Shown here: positions 8,179-16,678 of the stretch, in pieces
Position numbering within the stretch: the first letter of the stretch is position 1
How the letters are laid out: each line of letters begins with the position of its first letter
DNA from: Chloroflexota bacterium
GTDB taxonomy: Bacteria; Chloroflexota; Anaerolineae; UBA4142
Length of the DNA stretch: 32,782 nt
Direction of reading: 5' to 3'
NCBI GenBank assembly: GCA_023489485.1
Contig: JAMDCU010000007.1
Coordinates: forward strand, 1 to 32,782
Made by a program: the position numbers and the translations under genes
Notes under the pieces: generated by a model
What the model was told of the DNA's origin: nothing
The model's input: only the letters and a program-made list of their open reading frames with translations
Database searches by the model: none

Positions 8179-9315
8179 CTAGACTTGCGGCTGGGATGCC
8201 AGTCTCCCGTCGAAATCTTCAGATCCGATCGTAGCGTCTAGGGGGAACTTGGCCGGTTGACGATCGCGCTGGGAGCGATAGACAGCGCAAAATATCTCCA
8301 CCAGCTTGCGCCCTTCGCGGCCGTCCACAGCCGGTGCGCGGTCTTCGATGATCGCCCGCAAAAAGTCCTTGATCTGAAGTCGGTGATAATAGGTCATGAT
8401 ATTCAAGGACTCACACAGTGCCCGATCCTCGGATTGCCATTGGCCTAGAAGCACTTCTTCGCCGGGGACAGTCCAAATATCGTTGAACGGCGGGTCGACA
8501 GCTTGAGTGACCCCGGAAACGAAAGGAGAACCACCATCCGTCTGCACTCCCACGGAGGCTCCGTTCTCCCCATGGACGTGAATCTTGGCATAGAACCCGG
8601 GTTTCTGAGAATTGCTCAACAGAATTGATCCCAGCGCTCCATTCTTAAATCGGACCACACCGACGACCGAGTCGTCGACCTCGATTGTCGGGTGGTTTAG
8701 GTTTGCCCAATAGCCGAACAACTCCGCAATCGGCCCCATGAACCATTGGAAAAGGTCGATTTGATGAGTCGTCTGGTTTATCATGACCCCGCCGCCCTCG
8801 GTCGACCATTTGCCCCGCCAGGAGTCCATTCGATAGTAGGCTGCGTCCCGCCAACCCATGACGACCAGCGCGCCCAGAATCGGCCGCCCAATCTTACCGG
8901 CCTCAATCGCCTGCTTCATCCGTAGAACCGGAGGATACGAGCGGCGCTGGCTTACGACACCGAGTTTGACTCCAGCCGCATCCGCAGCAGCAATTGCCCG
9001 ATCACATCCCTTCAAATCAGCCGCAAGCGGTTTCTCCACTAATGGGTGCACTCCAGCGAGGGCACATGCGACGGCGAGTTCGGGGTGAGTGGGATGGGGC
9101 GTGCAAATTGACGCCATCTGCGCGTTTGAGTGCCTGAGCATCTCCTGCAAATCAGAATAAGCCCTGATATGGTATCGCTCCGCAAACGCTTCGGCCCGAG
9201 CCAGATCTGTGTCATAAACGGCAACAAATTCCGATTCTGGTAGAGATTGGAGCGCCTGCGCATGGGTATCTGCCACCTTCCCACAGCCTATGAGTGCCGT
9301 CCTAATTCTATCCAC
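8179..9315 (-). CDS. Gfo/Idh/MocA-family NAD(P)-dependent oxidoreductase (first copy)
   Basis: The protein has an N-terminal Rossmann fold with A-L-I-G-C-G-K-V-A (7-15), the E-K-P triad at about 94-96 that places the catalytic Lys, and a C-terminal alpha/beta domain with H-Q-I-D-L-F-Q-W. Family members oxidise or epimerise sugars, inositols and amino-sugar derivatives. GTG at 9315 is preferred because AGAGGAG lies 8 bases upstream. The alternative GTG at 9324 directly abuts that site. The gene begins 13 bases after the VOC gene, so the two are probably co-translated. The protein is about 378 residues, normal for the family, and is a distant paralogue of the gene at 30438-31511. Confidence 0.92.
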   Translation of the reverse strand: MDRIRTALIGCGKVADTHAQALQSLPESEFVAVYDTDLARAEAFAERYHIRAYSDLQEMLRHSNAQMASICTPHPTHPELAVACALAGVHPLVEKPLAADLKGCDRAIAAADAAGVKLGVVSQRRSYPPVLRMKQAIEAGKIGRPILGALVVMGWRDAAYYRMDSWRGKWSTEGGGVMINQTTHQIDLFQWFMGPIAELFGYWANLNHPTIEVDDSVVGVVRFKNGALGSILLSNSQKPGFYAKIHVHGENGASVGVQTDGGSPFVSGVTQAVDPPFNDIWTVPGEEVLLGQWQSEDRALCESLNIMTYYHRLQIKDFLRAIIEDRAPAVDGREGRKLVEIFCAVYRSQRDRQPAKFPLDATIGSEDFDGRLASQPQV

Positions 9316-9328
9316 TCGCGTCACTCCT

Positions 9329-9838
9329 CTAGAGGTCCTGAGGCGTTCTACCGTTCGTGCCAGGCAAAGCGTTCATGACCTCAATCGTAAATCCAACTTG
9401 GCTTTCAGTGCCAAAGTTGGCCCACGTCGTGCCCGGCCGCAAGCCCGATCCCTTCATGATCACGTCAATGCCGTGCTGAGATAAATGTTCGATCACTGGC
9501 TCCAAATCGGGCACATTGAAACGAATGTGATGAATACCCTCGCCATGCTCTCTTAGAAAATCTGCCCAGATGCTCTCGCCCTCGAGTGGCTGGATGAGTT
9601 CAAGCTCGATGGTGCCTACTTCCGTAAAGGCCTGCCGGTACCTAAAGTCGCCGGGTCTTCCCCGGTAGATCCTATGCATATCACCGCGATGGGCAGGCGG
9701 ATAAGCAGTTGTCCTAAATGGGCCCAGGCCAAAGATCTCGGACAACTCCCTCATTGTCTTGTCCAGGTCGCGGACCACAACGCCTATCTGCGCCAAATCC
9801 GAAAACATTCGTTGGGGAGAATTGTCTTTATCTGGCAT
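9329..9838 (-). CDS. VOC-superfamily (glyoxalase/methylmalonyl-CoA epimerase-like) protein
   Basis: This 169-residue protein has two betaalphabetabetabeta modules. Candidate metal ligands occur at the usual places: Gln17 in A-Q-I-G-V, Glu80 in E-L-E-L-I-Q-P, His103 or His104 in G-I-H-H-I-R-F, and Glu153 in T-I-E-V-M. The G-I-H-H-I-R-F and E-L-I-Q-P motifs are typical of the methylmalonyl-CoA epimerase-like branch. Actual reactions in the superfamily range from epimerisation to ring cleavage. Its place next to a Gfo/Idh oxidoreductase and a DapA-like aldolase suggests a sugar-acid isomerase or lactone-type step (inference). GGAG lies about 10 bases before the ATG. Confidence 0.85.
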   Translation of the reverse strand: MPDKDNSPQRMFSDLAQIGVVVRDLDKTMRELSEIFGLGPFRTTAYPPAHRGDMHRIYRGRPGDFRYRQAFTEVGTIELELIQPLEGESIWADFLREHGEGIHHIRFNVPDLEPVIEHLSQHGIDVIMKGSGLRPGTTWANFGTESQVGFTIEVMNALPGTNGRTPQDL

Positions 9839-9960
9839 CGTGGATTATCTCCATCAGGTTGTGAAGGCTCCGGAGGGTTGGCGTGCACTCACTGGTCGGA
9901 TAAAAGAGCTTTTCAGCGAGTGCTACTCGCCTTTGGTGTGTTCGGAGCTAGCAATCCGCT

Positions 9961-10854
9961 TTACATCAATCCCAGATTGAGGAGCACGCGATGTAGTTCC
10001 TCGTGTTCTTCAGGCGTCACATTAGCAAAAGGCGCTCGCACGTTGCCCGCATTCAAGCCCAACATGTTCAATCCATCCTTGCATGGCGCCACGTATCCCG
10101 GGTCGTATTCAAGAAATCGGTTCAGCATTTGGAGGCGAAGATGCATCGCCTTCGCCTCGGCATGTCGACCCGCCTGGGTGGCGTCATAGAGCTCCACTAA
10201 TTGGCGCGGAACGACGCAGGCTGCTGTCGAGAAAACTCCCCGGGCGCCCACACAGAGGGCAGAATAGAACTGACTGTCGATGCCGGTGCATACAGAAATC
10301 TTGTCTCCGATCAGACGAAGCACTTCGATCAACTGTCCCTGGTCGCTCTGGCTTTGCTTCAAGCCAATAATACCGGGAATCTCGGCCAGGCGAGCAATTA
10401 GAGCTGGGCTCAGCGAGTTGCCCGTATAGAGGGGGTTGTTGTAAATGATGACTGGCAACACTGCGTTCGCCGCAAGATCGCGATAGAACTGGTAGAGCGC
10501 GTCATCGGGTAAACGAAAGTAGTAAGGAGGCGTAACAATAAGTGCGTCGGCGCCCGCCCTCCGCGCGTCCTCGCCCAGAGCGATCGCTTCTCGTGTGCTG
10601 CAGGCGGCCGTGCCTGCGATGACCGGAATCCGCCCACGCGTCTCATCCACCACGGTTCGGATCACGAGCTGTTTTTCTTCTCGCGTAAGGTGCGGAAACT
10701 CACCGTTCCCGCCTGTCGTCATCAGCGCGTGAGCGCCGTTGTCGATAACGTGGCGAGTGATGCGACGTAGACTCTCCAAGTTCAGCTCTTCTTTCGCATC
10801 AAATGGGGTAACGAGTGCAGGAATCACACCATAGACTTGGCTCGGTTTGAGCAT
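9961..10854 (-). CDS. DapA/NanA-family class I aldolase or dehydratase (first copy)
   Basis: This 297-residue TIM-barrel protein carries the Schiff-base Lys166 in G-L-K-Q-S-Q-S-D and Tyr138 in I-I-Y-N-N-P. The substrate-carboxylate loop, G-T-T-G-E in DHDPS, reads T-G-G-N-G-E-F here (47-53), which argues against a true dihydrodipicolinate synthase. Family members include 2-keto-3-deoxy-gluconate aldolases, sialic acid lyase, hydroxyproline-path enzymes and keto-deoxyglucarate dehydratase. A 2-keto-3-deoxy sugar acid is a sensible guess for the substrate. AGAGGAAAATC precedes the ATG. The 356 bases upstream separate it from the inserted island. Confidence 0.9.
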   Translation of the reverse strand: MLKPSQVYGVIPALVTPFDAKEELNLESLRRITRHVIDNGAHALMTTGGNGEFPHLTREEKQLVIRTVVDETRGRIPVIAGTAACSTREAIALGEDARRAGADALIVTPPYYFRLPDDALYQFYRDLAANAVLPVIIYNNPLYTGNSLSPALIARLAEIPGIIGLKQSQSDQGQLIEVLRLIGDKISVCTGIDSQFYSALCVGARGVFSTAACVVPRQLVELYDATQAGRHAEAKAMHLRLQMLNRFLEYDPGYVAPCKDGLNMLGLNAGNVRAPFANVTPEEHEELHRVLLNLGLM

Positions 10855-11210
10855 GATTTTCCTCTTTCTCTATCGAGAATACTGAATTCTTCGAAAAGGA
10901 CCGCTTCTTCCGATTTCGACCTGGTACCCCCCGGAGGGTAGGAACCTCAGTGCGGTCATCGCTGCTTTCTGTACCTCGCTAATCCAGGCACCTCGCTGCC
11001 CCGCATTGCCACTCTCGCCAGTCAGGCTCCAGACGCCACATCGGTTCCTTAGTAGCAACCCGCGGACGTCGAGGGGGAGCTCATCCGCGGGCTGCTCGCG
11101 ATTGCCGATCTTGTAGCGGGATGAACCGACATGCATGGTAACAGGCCAAGGAGAGGTGATTCCTGAGCTCGGCCAACTAGGCGGTCTCCAAGGAGAAAAT
11201 CAATCACGCG
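10855..11210. other. Gap between DapA-like gene and island, with unrecognised 88-residue frame
   Basis: A minus-strand frame at 10870-11136 encodes 88 residues and stops 15 bases before the DapA-like start, which would be normal operon spacing. I recognise no family. It has no clear ribosome binding site, and its codon choice drifts toward its 3' end, so it may be a decayed gene fragment. No T-rich terminator is visible. Confidence 0.35.
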
Positions 11211-12011
11211 TTATTGACCGCAAGCGGCGCCGGCCGGGTGAGCCGCACCCGCCAGACTGACATCCGCCCCCAGGGTCGAACCGAAGGCGGGCTCGATGTT
11301 GCCGAGCGCTAGCCCCAGCGACTGGGTGAGGAACGACACGCCCTTCGGATCTAGGGTGAGCGAAGGCAAGTCCTTCCCGTCCGCCTTGATCGACAGCGTC
11401 CCCTTGCTCCAGCAAAGAAGCGCATTCTGGATGCCACTCTGTCGGATCGACGCCAAGACACTCTGGTCGATGCCGTACGCCAAGGGCCCCTTCTCGATCG
11501 CGACCTGGCCCTGCGCGCTTACGTCGACCAACACGGGCTTGGATAGGCTGATCGTCGCCGGCTTGCTCAAGTCGTTCGAATAGCGAGCGGTGAGGTCGAG
11601 ATTGGAGGAGCTGATCCATTCCTCCACCCGGCCCAGAACATCCGGGCTGACCGCATAGCCATACCGGGCGGCCAAATCCGCCACTGCCGCTCGACTCGAT
11701 TTGGTCCACTGCATCTTGGCGACCGGGGACCCGTGGACATCCAGGGTGACTACATCGCCTTGGAGGTTCAGGTGGGCGCTGTCCAGGTTCCGTACCATCT
11801 GGACGGTGGTGGCATCCATCGGGGCCACTCCCAGCGCCTTGAGACTCACCCCCCCGACCGAGACTTCGCCCGCACTGTTGACGGTCACCTCCACCACCGC
11901 CGTGTTCGGGGCCGGGGCGGGGCTCGGGGAATCGGCATACACCGCTTGCGCAAGCACCAAGAGGGCACAGGCGAGTCCCAGGGCCGCCACTAGATGAAAA
12001 CTCCGCTTCAT
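11211..12011 (-). CDS. Exported protein with two copies of an unrecognised repeat domain
   Basis: This 266-residue protein begins M-K-R-S-F and has a hydrophobic core (about 7-22) and an A-Y-A-D-like cleavage region near 25-27, consistent with a Sec signal peptide. A Pro/Ala/Ser linker follows to about 36. The mature part shows two similar blocks, about 38-118 and 160-235. Each has a strand, a short helix, a G-x-L/V-x-h-x-h-x-G beta-hairpin (e.g. T-L-S-I-K-A-D-G) and a terminal helix. Another such block lies in the gene at 13270-13713. A single Cys pair at the C-terminal half is visible. AAGGAG lies 8 bases before the ATG. The gene is visibly more GC-rich than the catabolic genes. Function unknown. 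Confidence 0.8.
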   Translation of the reverse strand: MKRSFHLVAALGLACALLVLAQAVYADSPSPAPAPNTAVVEVTVNSAGEVSVGGVSLKALGVAPMDATTVQMVRNLDSAHLNLQGDVVTLDVHGSPVAKMQWTKSSRAAVADLAARYGYAVSPDVLGRVEEWISSSNLDLTARYSNDLSKPATISLSKPVLVDVSAQGQVAIEKGPLAYGIDQSVLASIRQSGIQNALLCWSKGTLSIKADGKDLPSLTLDPKGVSFLTQSLGLALGNIEPAFGSTLGADVSLAGAAHPAGAACGQ

Positions 12012-12066
12012 GGCACATCTCCTTTTTGTCGGTTGCCTCGAACGGACAAAATTAATCTTCGCATCC

Positions 12067-12098
12067 TAGTGCTCCAACAATTTAATCTTGCGGGGCTG
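12067..12098. repeat. Left terminal repeat of IS630 element
   Basis: Inward sequence TAGTG...CTTGCGGGGCTG pairs with the inward sequence of the right end, TAGTG...GTTGCGGGGTTG (about 13208-13239, read on the minus strand). The central part of the repeat is divergent. Confidence 0.6.
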
Positions 12099-13192
12099 GG
12101 TAGTACCTCGCAAAGACACGGCGAGCATCCTGCTTTGTGAACTTCCAGCGAATGGTCACGCGAGCATCGTTCCGTGGTTTCTCCCAAGCGACCAGCTCGG
12201 TGCCCAAGGTAAACTCATCCGCCAGTCGCCGACGGAGGCACTGCCGTTCCATCACACTCAACTCGATCTCCGCCATGTTTAACCAGGAACCATGCCGTGG
12301 CGTGTTGTGAAACTCCAACCGTCCGGCAATGCGGTCCGCCTCGGCTTTGCCGAAGATTTAGATGAGCACAGCTTTCGTGTGAGTATTCAGGTTGTCCAGC
12401 ACGACATCAATGATCGGGCTTTCCGGGTACAACTCGTCGACCAAGTACCGCATCGCTTTGGCCCAATCTTCTTTCGTTCGATGCCGCGTGACCAACACAT
12501 GGCGTTGGCCCGCCTTGGGTTCCAGAAAGAGAAACACGTTCCGCGTGCCACACCGCTCGTACTCGTAATCGACCCGCTTGGGATGCTCCGCTTCCATCGG
12601 GAGGGGCTCACGAACATTCGCATGCAATTCGACCGATTTTGTTCAAAATTGACCGGCGGACGGGCCTTTTCGTAAGGTTGGGCGTATAAGTCCAGCAGGT
12701 GTTCCATGGCGGCTAGAAACTCGGGGGTGATCTCCGGAATACACCAACTCTGGACTAACCAAGGTTTGAGTTTGTTTTTTTTAGCGTGAGCCGGACTGTT
12801 TCCGGCGAGAGCGATTCGACCTGCTCATCGTCCACCATGCGTTGGGTGAGCAAGTCAAGCGTCCAGCGTTCTTGACCGGCTGGGGGTTCACTGCACGCCA
12901 GAGCGATCAGATACGCTTCCTGTTGAGCGTTAAGCGCGGGCTCGCGACCGGAGCGCGGCTTGTCTTCGAGCGCGGCGTCCAAGCCTTCATTGAGATACCG
13001 GATGCGCGTGCGCCGCACCGTGTCTTCGCTGCAAAAGAGCATGGCGGCAATCGCCTCATCGGTCTTTTGGTTATCGCTATGCAGCAGCATATAGGCTCGT
13101 TTCAGTTCACTGGATTGGTGATAGCCCTTGTTCACGAGCTTCACCAGCCGATCCCGTTCTTCGGGTTGGAGATGGACTTCCCGTTTGCACAT
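12082..13192 (-). pseudogene. IS630-family transposase, frameshifted and with an internal stop
   Basis: Three pieces of one transposase lie in order. The N-terminal helix-turn-helix part starts M-C-K-R-E-V-H at 13192 and runs to a stop at 12755. A middle part with D-N-L-N-T-H-T-K (second catalytic Asp) runs to a stop near 12358. A C-terminal part contains H-N-T-P-R-H-G-S-W-L-N-M-A-E-I-E with the catalytic Glu and ends at 12082. The first frame change falls in the T-run near 12775-12783. A second near 12640-12650 destroys the normal C-F-D-E motif with the first catalytic Asp. The last break is an in-frame TAA. The element cannot transpose on its own. Confidence 0.85.
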
Positions 13193-13207
13193 GGGGCGAG
13201 CATATCT

Positions 13208-13239
13208 CAACCCCGCAACATTTTCAAGTCACGACACTA
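13208..13239. repeat. Right terminal repeat of IS630 element
   Basis: This is the counterpart of 12067-12098. Read on the minus strand it starts TAGTGTCGTG and reaches TTGCGGGGTTGA. The TA at the outer edge is the likely duplicated target dinucleotide. Confidence 0.6.
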
Positions 13240-13269
13240 GAGGGTCACAGGTCCGATAGGCGCTCCTTT

Positions 13270-13713
13270 CTACCCGCGAACCAAACGCAGAGTGAGCTCG
13301 AACGGAAGGATATAGTACACGTACAACCCTGCCAGCACCAAGCCCCAGACGAGATGGGGCAACACCAGGGGAAAGACCACCCAGAGGAGGACGCCGCCGG
13401 CGAGGAGGGTGGCGAGAGGAGGCATCAGGAACCGTCCGGCCAGGTCCGCCGAGTTTTTGAGCGAGTCCAGGTTGCAGGAGAGGCAGGAGAGCCGCTGCCC
13501 GTTGGCGGCGACCGACAGCCGGCCATCCGTGCGGAGCGTGAGGTCGAACTCGTCCACCTTCAACAACCGCTCATAGGCCGCCAGGGCATTGTTCTCCGAC
13601 AAGGCGACCGTCACGGGGGGCAGGACGACGACCGGTCGGGCCAGGACGAGATAGAGGATGAGACCACCGAGCAGCACAAGGACCACCACCAGCACTGGAT
13701 AGATCCGTCGCAT
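13270..13713 (-). CDS. Membrane protein with one unrecognised repeat domain
   Basis: This 147-residue protein has an N-terminal transmembrane segment (about 5-26), a short extracytoplasmic part (about 30-95) and a hydrophobic C-terminal half with two likely membrane spans (about 98-117 and 120-137). The middle contains L-T-L-R-T-D-G-R-L-S-V-A-A-N-G-Q followed by a helix ending D-L-A-G-R-F, which matches the repeat blocks of the exported protein at 11211-12011. It also contains C-L-S-C. The start at 13713 has GGAAGGA upstream. A frame extending to 14001 is not supported. Without the IS630 element it would lie about 85 bases upstream of the exported-protein gene. Function unknown. Confidence 0.75.
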   Translation of the reverse strand: MRRIYPVLVVVLVLLGGLILYLVLARPVVVLPPVTVALSENNALAAYERLLKVDEFDLTLRTDGRLSVAANGQRLSCLSCNLDSLKNSADLAGRFLMPPLATLLAGGVLLWVVFPLVLPHLVWGLVLAGLYVYYILPFELTLRLVRG

Positions 13714-13803
13714 GGTCGGGTTCCTTCCCATGTGATTTTTCTGGTTGCGAGTTGAATGGTACCTAATCAACGGCACTCGCCTCCACCGGGTGCCACTAGG
13801 TCC

Positions 13804-13862
13804 AAGTGGAAAGCGATTAACGATACAGGTCGAGCGGCATCGCCAGTCGCTCAGTTCCACTT
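13804..13862. repeat. Imperfect inverted repeat upstream of island
   Basis: Arms AAGTGGAAAGCGA (13804-13816) and TCGCTCAGTTCCACTT (13847-13862) pair with a 3-base bulge around a 30-base interior. It lies in the 176-base gap between the acetamidase stop and the membrane-protein start. It could be a transcript 3'-end structure, but no T-run follows. Confidence 0.4.
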
Positions 13863-13889
13863 GCCAAAGGCACAATTCGTCAACGATCC

Positions 13890-14861
13890 TTAACGAGGAA
13901 GGTAGCGGCGGGGGAACTTGGCGACAACCGTATAGTTCGGATCGACAATATTGCCCACGCGCATAGTCCCAACTTGCGAGAGAATCTGAAGGGCCTCCCA
14001 TCTGTCAAATCCATACTCAGAGACGAGCCACTTGAGTAGTTCGAGATGGGCGATCTGAACTGCACTCATAAGGGGGCGTGCGCTGCCCGCGACCATAATG
14101 TGTGTCGAGTTTTCTATGCGCGGCCAATCCGCCGGTCTGTTCTTAATCACCTCGATTTTCAACGTAACATCAGCTGTTGTCTCCAGAGCTACTCCACAAA
14201 CTTCTCCGTCTCCTTGAGCCGCGTGAACATCTCCAAAGGAGAGGTAGGCACCCCTCACCCAAATCGGAAAGTAGATGATGGCCCCCTCGGCCGTCTCTAC
14301 ACAATCCATGTTTCCACCGTATTCGCCTGGAACCAACGCTGTTTCCACACGACCAAAACGGGGCGCGACTCCGATGGACCCAATAAAGGGGTGAAGCGGG
14401 ATTTGAATGGTCTTAAGCCTGCTATTCAGGAGTTCCAGCGTTCCGGTCTGTGCCGATAGATCAAGCTTCCACTCGTAGTTGAGCTCGGGCGATGGGTCAT
14501 TGAGGAGAAGCTCTCGTCCGTCGCTCTCCCCAGTGAGGGCGCCGAAGTGGGGCAAGAGTAAAGACCAAGCGTAATCGCGATTGAGGCGGATTTTGCTGAC
14601 GGTCACCTTAAGCATATCTCCTGGTTCGGCATTTTCAACCCAAATTGGTCCGACCAGGGGATTGGATTCTTGGAAGCTGGTCGCGTCGCTCTTCTGTTTT
14701 TGATCTTCCTGTAGAGCATTTCCGTGCTTGTCGAACCCCCGGGCATCCCGCGTGGACGCCGTGACAGAGTCGCCGCTCGCGATCCGCTGCAAAGGCTCAC
14801 TGGGCCCCCACGTGTACAAGTAGATTATCGGTTCCAGCACATGAAGCATTCCTTCACTCAT
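13890..14861 (-). CDS. Acetamidase/formamidase family amide hydrolase
   Basis: This 323-residue protein matches the FmdA/AmdA family. N-P-L-V-G-P-I-W-V with the following E-P-G-D-M-L-K-V is the family's first conserved block. G-G-N-M-D-C, I-Y-F-P-I-W-V-R-G-A and S-F-G-D-V-H-A-A-Q-G-D-G-E form the central active-site region. Members hydrolyse small amides such as formamide or acetamide to ammonia and the acid. Related short members act on other amides. The start at 14861 has AAGGTGGGG upstream. Within this cluster it would release an amide or formyl/acetyl nitrogen group from the substrate (inference). It is the last catabolic gene before the inserted island. Confidence 0.92.
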   Translation of the reverse strand: MSEGMLHVLEPIIYLYTWGPSEPLQRIASGDSVTASTRDARGFDKHGNALQEDQKQKSDATSFQESNPLVGPIWVENAEPGDMLKVTVSKIRLNRDYAWSLLLPHFGALTGESDGRELLLNDPSPELNYEWKLDLSAQTGTLELLNSRLKTIQIPLHPFIGSIGVAPRFGRVETALVPGEYGGNMDCVETAEGAIIYFPIWVRGAYLSFGDVHAAQGDGEVCGVALETTADVTLKIEVIKNRPADWPRIENSTHIMVAGSARPLMSAVQIAHLELLKWLVSEYGFDRWEALQILSQVGTMRVGNIVDPNYTVVAKFPRRYLPR

Positions 14862-14987
14862 AGCGCCCCACCTTTCTTAAAGGTTGGCAAGGACTTTATA
14901 TCCCTCTCAAGCCGATTCGCTTGTCTCCTTCTTTGACGATTGTTGTTCCGATACCCTGGTTGGCAACCTGGGATCATGGAGTCATCT

Positions 14988-15743
14988 TCAGATGATCACA
15001 CGACCACCATCCACCATTATCGTCTCTCCGAGGACGTAACTCGCCGCATCAGACGCCAGATAGATCACGGCTCCGACCATGTCCTGCACGCTGCCGAAGC
15101 GCCCAATCGGCAACCGAGCGAGTGCTTGGGCGCGGTCGTCTTCGGTCGCGAGGACTGAGTTTGCTTCTGTCTGAACCGCGGCGGGCGCGACCGCATTAAC
15201 GCGGATTCCGTAGCGCGCCCATTCGGCCGCCAGCGCGCGGGTTAGCATCACAATGCCTGCCTTGGTAGCCGAATAGCATGCATACCCTGGAAGCGCAACG
15301 AAGGCCAGCTCCGAGGCAAGGTTAATGATCACTCCGCGGCGACGGCTGATCATTGCCCGCGCCACAGCTTGGGAAACAAAGAAGGTCCCCTTGAGATTCG
15401 TGTCGACCACCTCATCCCATGCTTCTTCGGTGATCTGTTCTGCGGGTTGAGGAAGAGCAATCCCAACGTTGTTCACAAGGATATCAATGCATCCATACTG
15501 AGCCAAGGCGGCTTGGACCATGCCGTCGACCTGATCTCTCTGCCGGATGTCAGTCACCGCCACCAGTGCCTTTCGCCCCATCTGCTCCACTTGGTTAGCA
15601 AGGCTTTCGAGTTCAGATCGAGAGCGCGCACAGATTACTAAGTTGGCGCCGGCCTGGGCCAGCCCCAGCGCTAGGGCTCGGCCAATGCCTCGCCCTGCTC
15701 CTGTCACGATTACGCTGCGATCAGACAGATCAAATAGATTCAT
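14988..15743 (-). CDS. Short-chain dehydrogenase/reductase (first SDR)
   Basis: This 251-residue classical SDR has nucleotide-binding T-G-A-G-R-G-I-G (14-21), N-N-V-G at 91-94, and the catalytic triad Ser144, Tyr157 and Lys161 (Y-S-A-T-K). The C-terminal M-V-D-G-G is also typical. Its closest functional analogues by pattern are gluconate 5-dehydrogenase, 3-ketoacyl reductase-like and sugar dehydrogenase enzymes, so the specific substrate is open. The start at 15743 is supported by GGAGG. The longer frame to 15797 overlaps the upstream SDR. The gap to the upstream SDR is 31 bases, so the two are likely co-expressed and may act on related compounds. Confidence 0.93.
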   Translation of the reverse strand: MNLFDLSDRSVIVTGAGRGIGRALALGLAQAGANLVICARSRSELESLANQVEQMGRKALVAVTDIRQRDQVDGMVQAALAQYGCIDILVNNVGIALPQPAEQITEEAWDEVVDTNLKGTFFVSQAVARAMISRRRGVIINLASELAFVALPGYACYSATKAGIVMLTRALAAEWARYGIRVNAVAPAAVQTEANSVLATEDDRAQALARLPIGRFGSVQDMVGAVIYLASDAASYVLGETIMVDGGRVII

Positions 15744-15774
15744 GGATCCTCCGCAGATCATTGGCTCAAGCTGA

Positions 15775-16578
15775 CTACTGAGCCGTCCATCCGCCATCTA
15801 CTAGGAGCAACTCCCCGGTGACCATTTCCGACGCGGCCGAAGCCAGGAAGACAGCCGCACCAGCCACATCTACGGGATCCCCAACGTGACCAATCGGCAT
15901 TTTGCTAAGGATATCCGCTCGAACCGTCGGATTGTCCAAGTTAGGCGCGGCCATTTCTGTGCGTATGAAGGTGGGGCCGATTGCGTTCACATGGATGTGA
16001 TACTTGCCCCATTCGAGGGCCAGGACTTGAGTCAGAAGGTGTACCGCGGCCTTGCTCGCACAGTAGCTACTATGCCGGGCCATGCCAACGACCGCCAACT
16101 GCGAAGCGACATTGATAATCTTGCCGCCTCGCTCTTGCGCGACCATCTGCCTGGCAACGGCCTGAGAGAGGAAGAAGAGCGCACGAACATTCAGGTCGAA
16201 GGTCTTGTCCCATGCTTCCGGCGTAACCTCTAGCGCCGGCTCCATATAGCAGACGCCGGCATTGTTCACCAGAACATCAATCCGCCCAAAGCGTTCGACC
16301 GTTTCTGCGACCAAGCGCGCGACGTCATCCGCTTTGCAGATATCTGCTTTTACCACGTGCGCCGATGCACTTATGCTTCCAATCTTCGCGGCAACAGCCT
16401 CCAGGCGGGCTTGATCTCGGCTCGCCAAGACGGTGCAGGCCCCACTATGGGCCATGGCTTGAGCAATCGCCTCACCAATCCCCCGACTGGCGCCAGTGAT
16501 GATGGCGACTTTACCATCCAATCGAAAGTTCGGAACCGGGAACGGAACCGGTTCGCTGGAAAGTTGTAGTTGTGTCAT
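15775..16578 (-). CDS. Short-chain dehydrogenase/reductase (second SDR)
   Basis: This 267-residue classical SDR has an extra N-terminal stretch of about 20 residues with the V-P-F-P-V-P motif before the fold. It carries T-G-A-S-R-G-I-G (28-35), N-N-A-G (104-107), the catalytic Ser158, Tyr171 and Lys175 (Y-C-A-S-K), and L-L-V-D-G-G near the end. The pattern fits gluconate 5-dehydrogenase-like or glucose dehydrogenase-like SDRs. GGAGAGG precedes the ATG. It is clearly related to, but not a recent duplicate of, the SDR immediately downstream. Confidence 0.93.
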   Translation of the reverse strand: MTQLQLSSEPVPFPVPNFRLDGKVAIITGASRGIGEAIAQAMAHSGACTVLASRDQARLEAVAAKIGSISASAHVVKADICKADDVARLVAETVERFGRIDVLVNNAGVCYMEPALEVTPEAWDKTFDLNVRALFFLSQAVARQMVAQERGGKIINVASQLAVVGMARHSSYCASKAAVHLLTQVLALEWGKYHIHVNAIGPTFIRTEMAAPNLDNPTVRADILSKMPIGHVGDPVDVAGAAVFLASAASEMVTGELLLVDGGWTAQ

Positions 16579-16678
16579 AGATATATCCTCTCCTCACCGC
16601 AAGCTCACATCGCACTCACGGTCTTTATCGCGTGAAAGTTCGGCCCCCGCCACCCCTTGCCCGGCTCTGACTCGATCG

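Larger units (their letters stand above)
12067..13239 (-). mobile_element. IS630-family insertion sequence, decayed
   Basis: An element of about 1.17 kb is bounded by TA on both sides (12067-12068 and 13238-13239), the target dinucleotide of IS630 elements. Reading inwards, both ends begin TAGTG and share TTGCGGGG followed by C/T and TG about 20 bases further in (12088-12098 and its counterpart near 13208-13218), which gives an imperfect terminal inverted repeat of roughly 30 bases. The transposase inside is broken. The element lies between two genes that share a repeat domain and have the same direction. Confidence 0.75.

Noticed and set aside
11200-12018. 272-residue minus-strand frame overlapping the exported-protein gene
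   Set aside because: It is a Gly/Pro/Arg-rich shadow frame of the 11211-12011 gene, which has the signal peptide and the ribosome site.
13714-14001. N-terminal extension of the 147-residue membrane protein
   Set aside because: The extension covers the intergenic inverted repeat and reaches into the acetamidase gene. The start at 13713 has a ribosome site and begins with a membrane helix.
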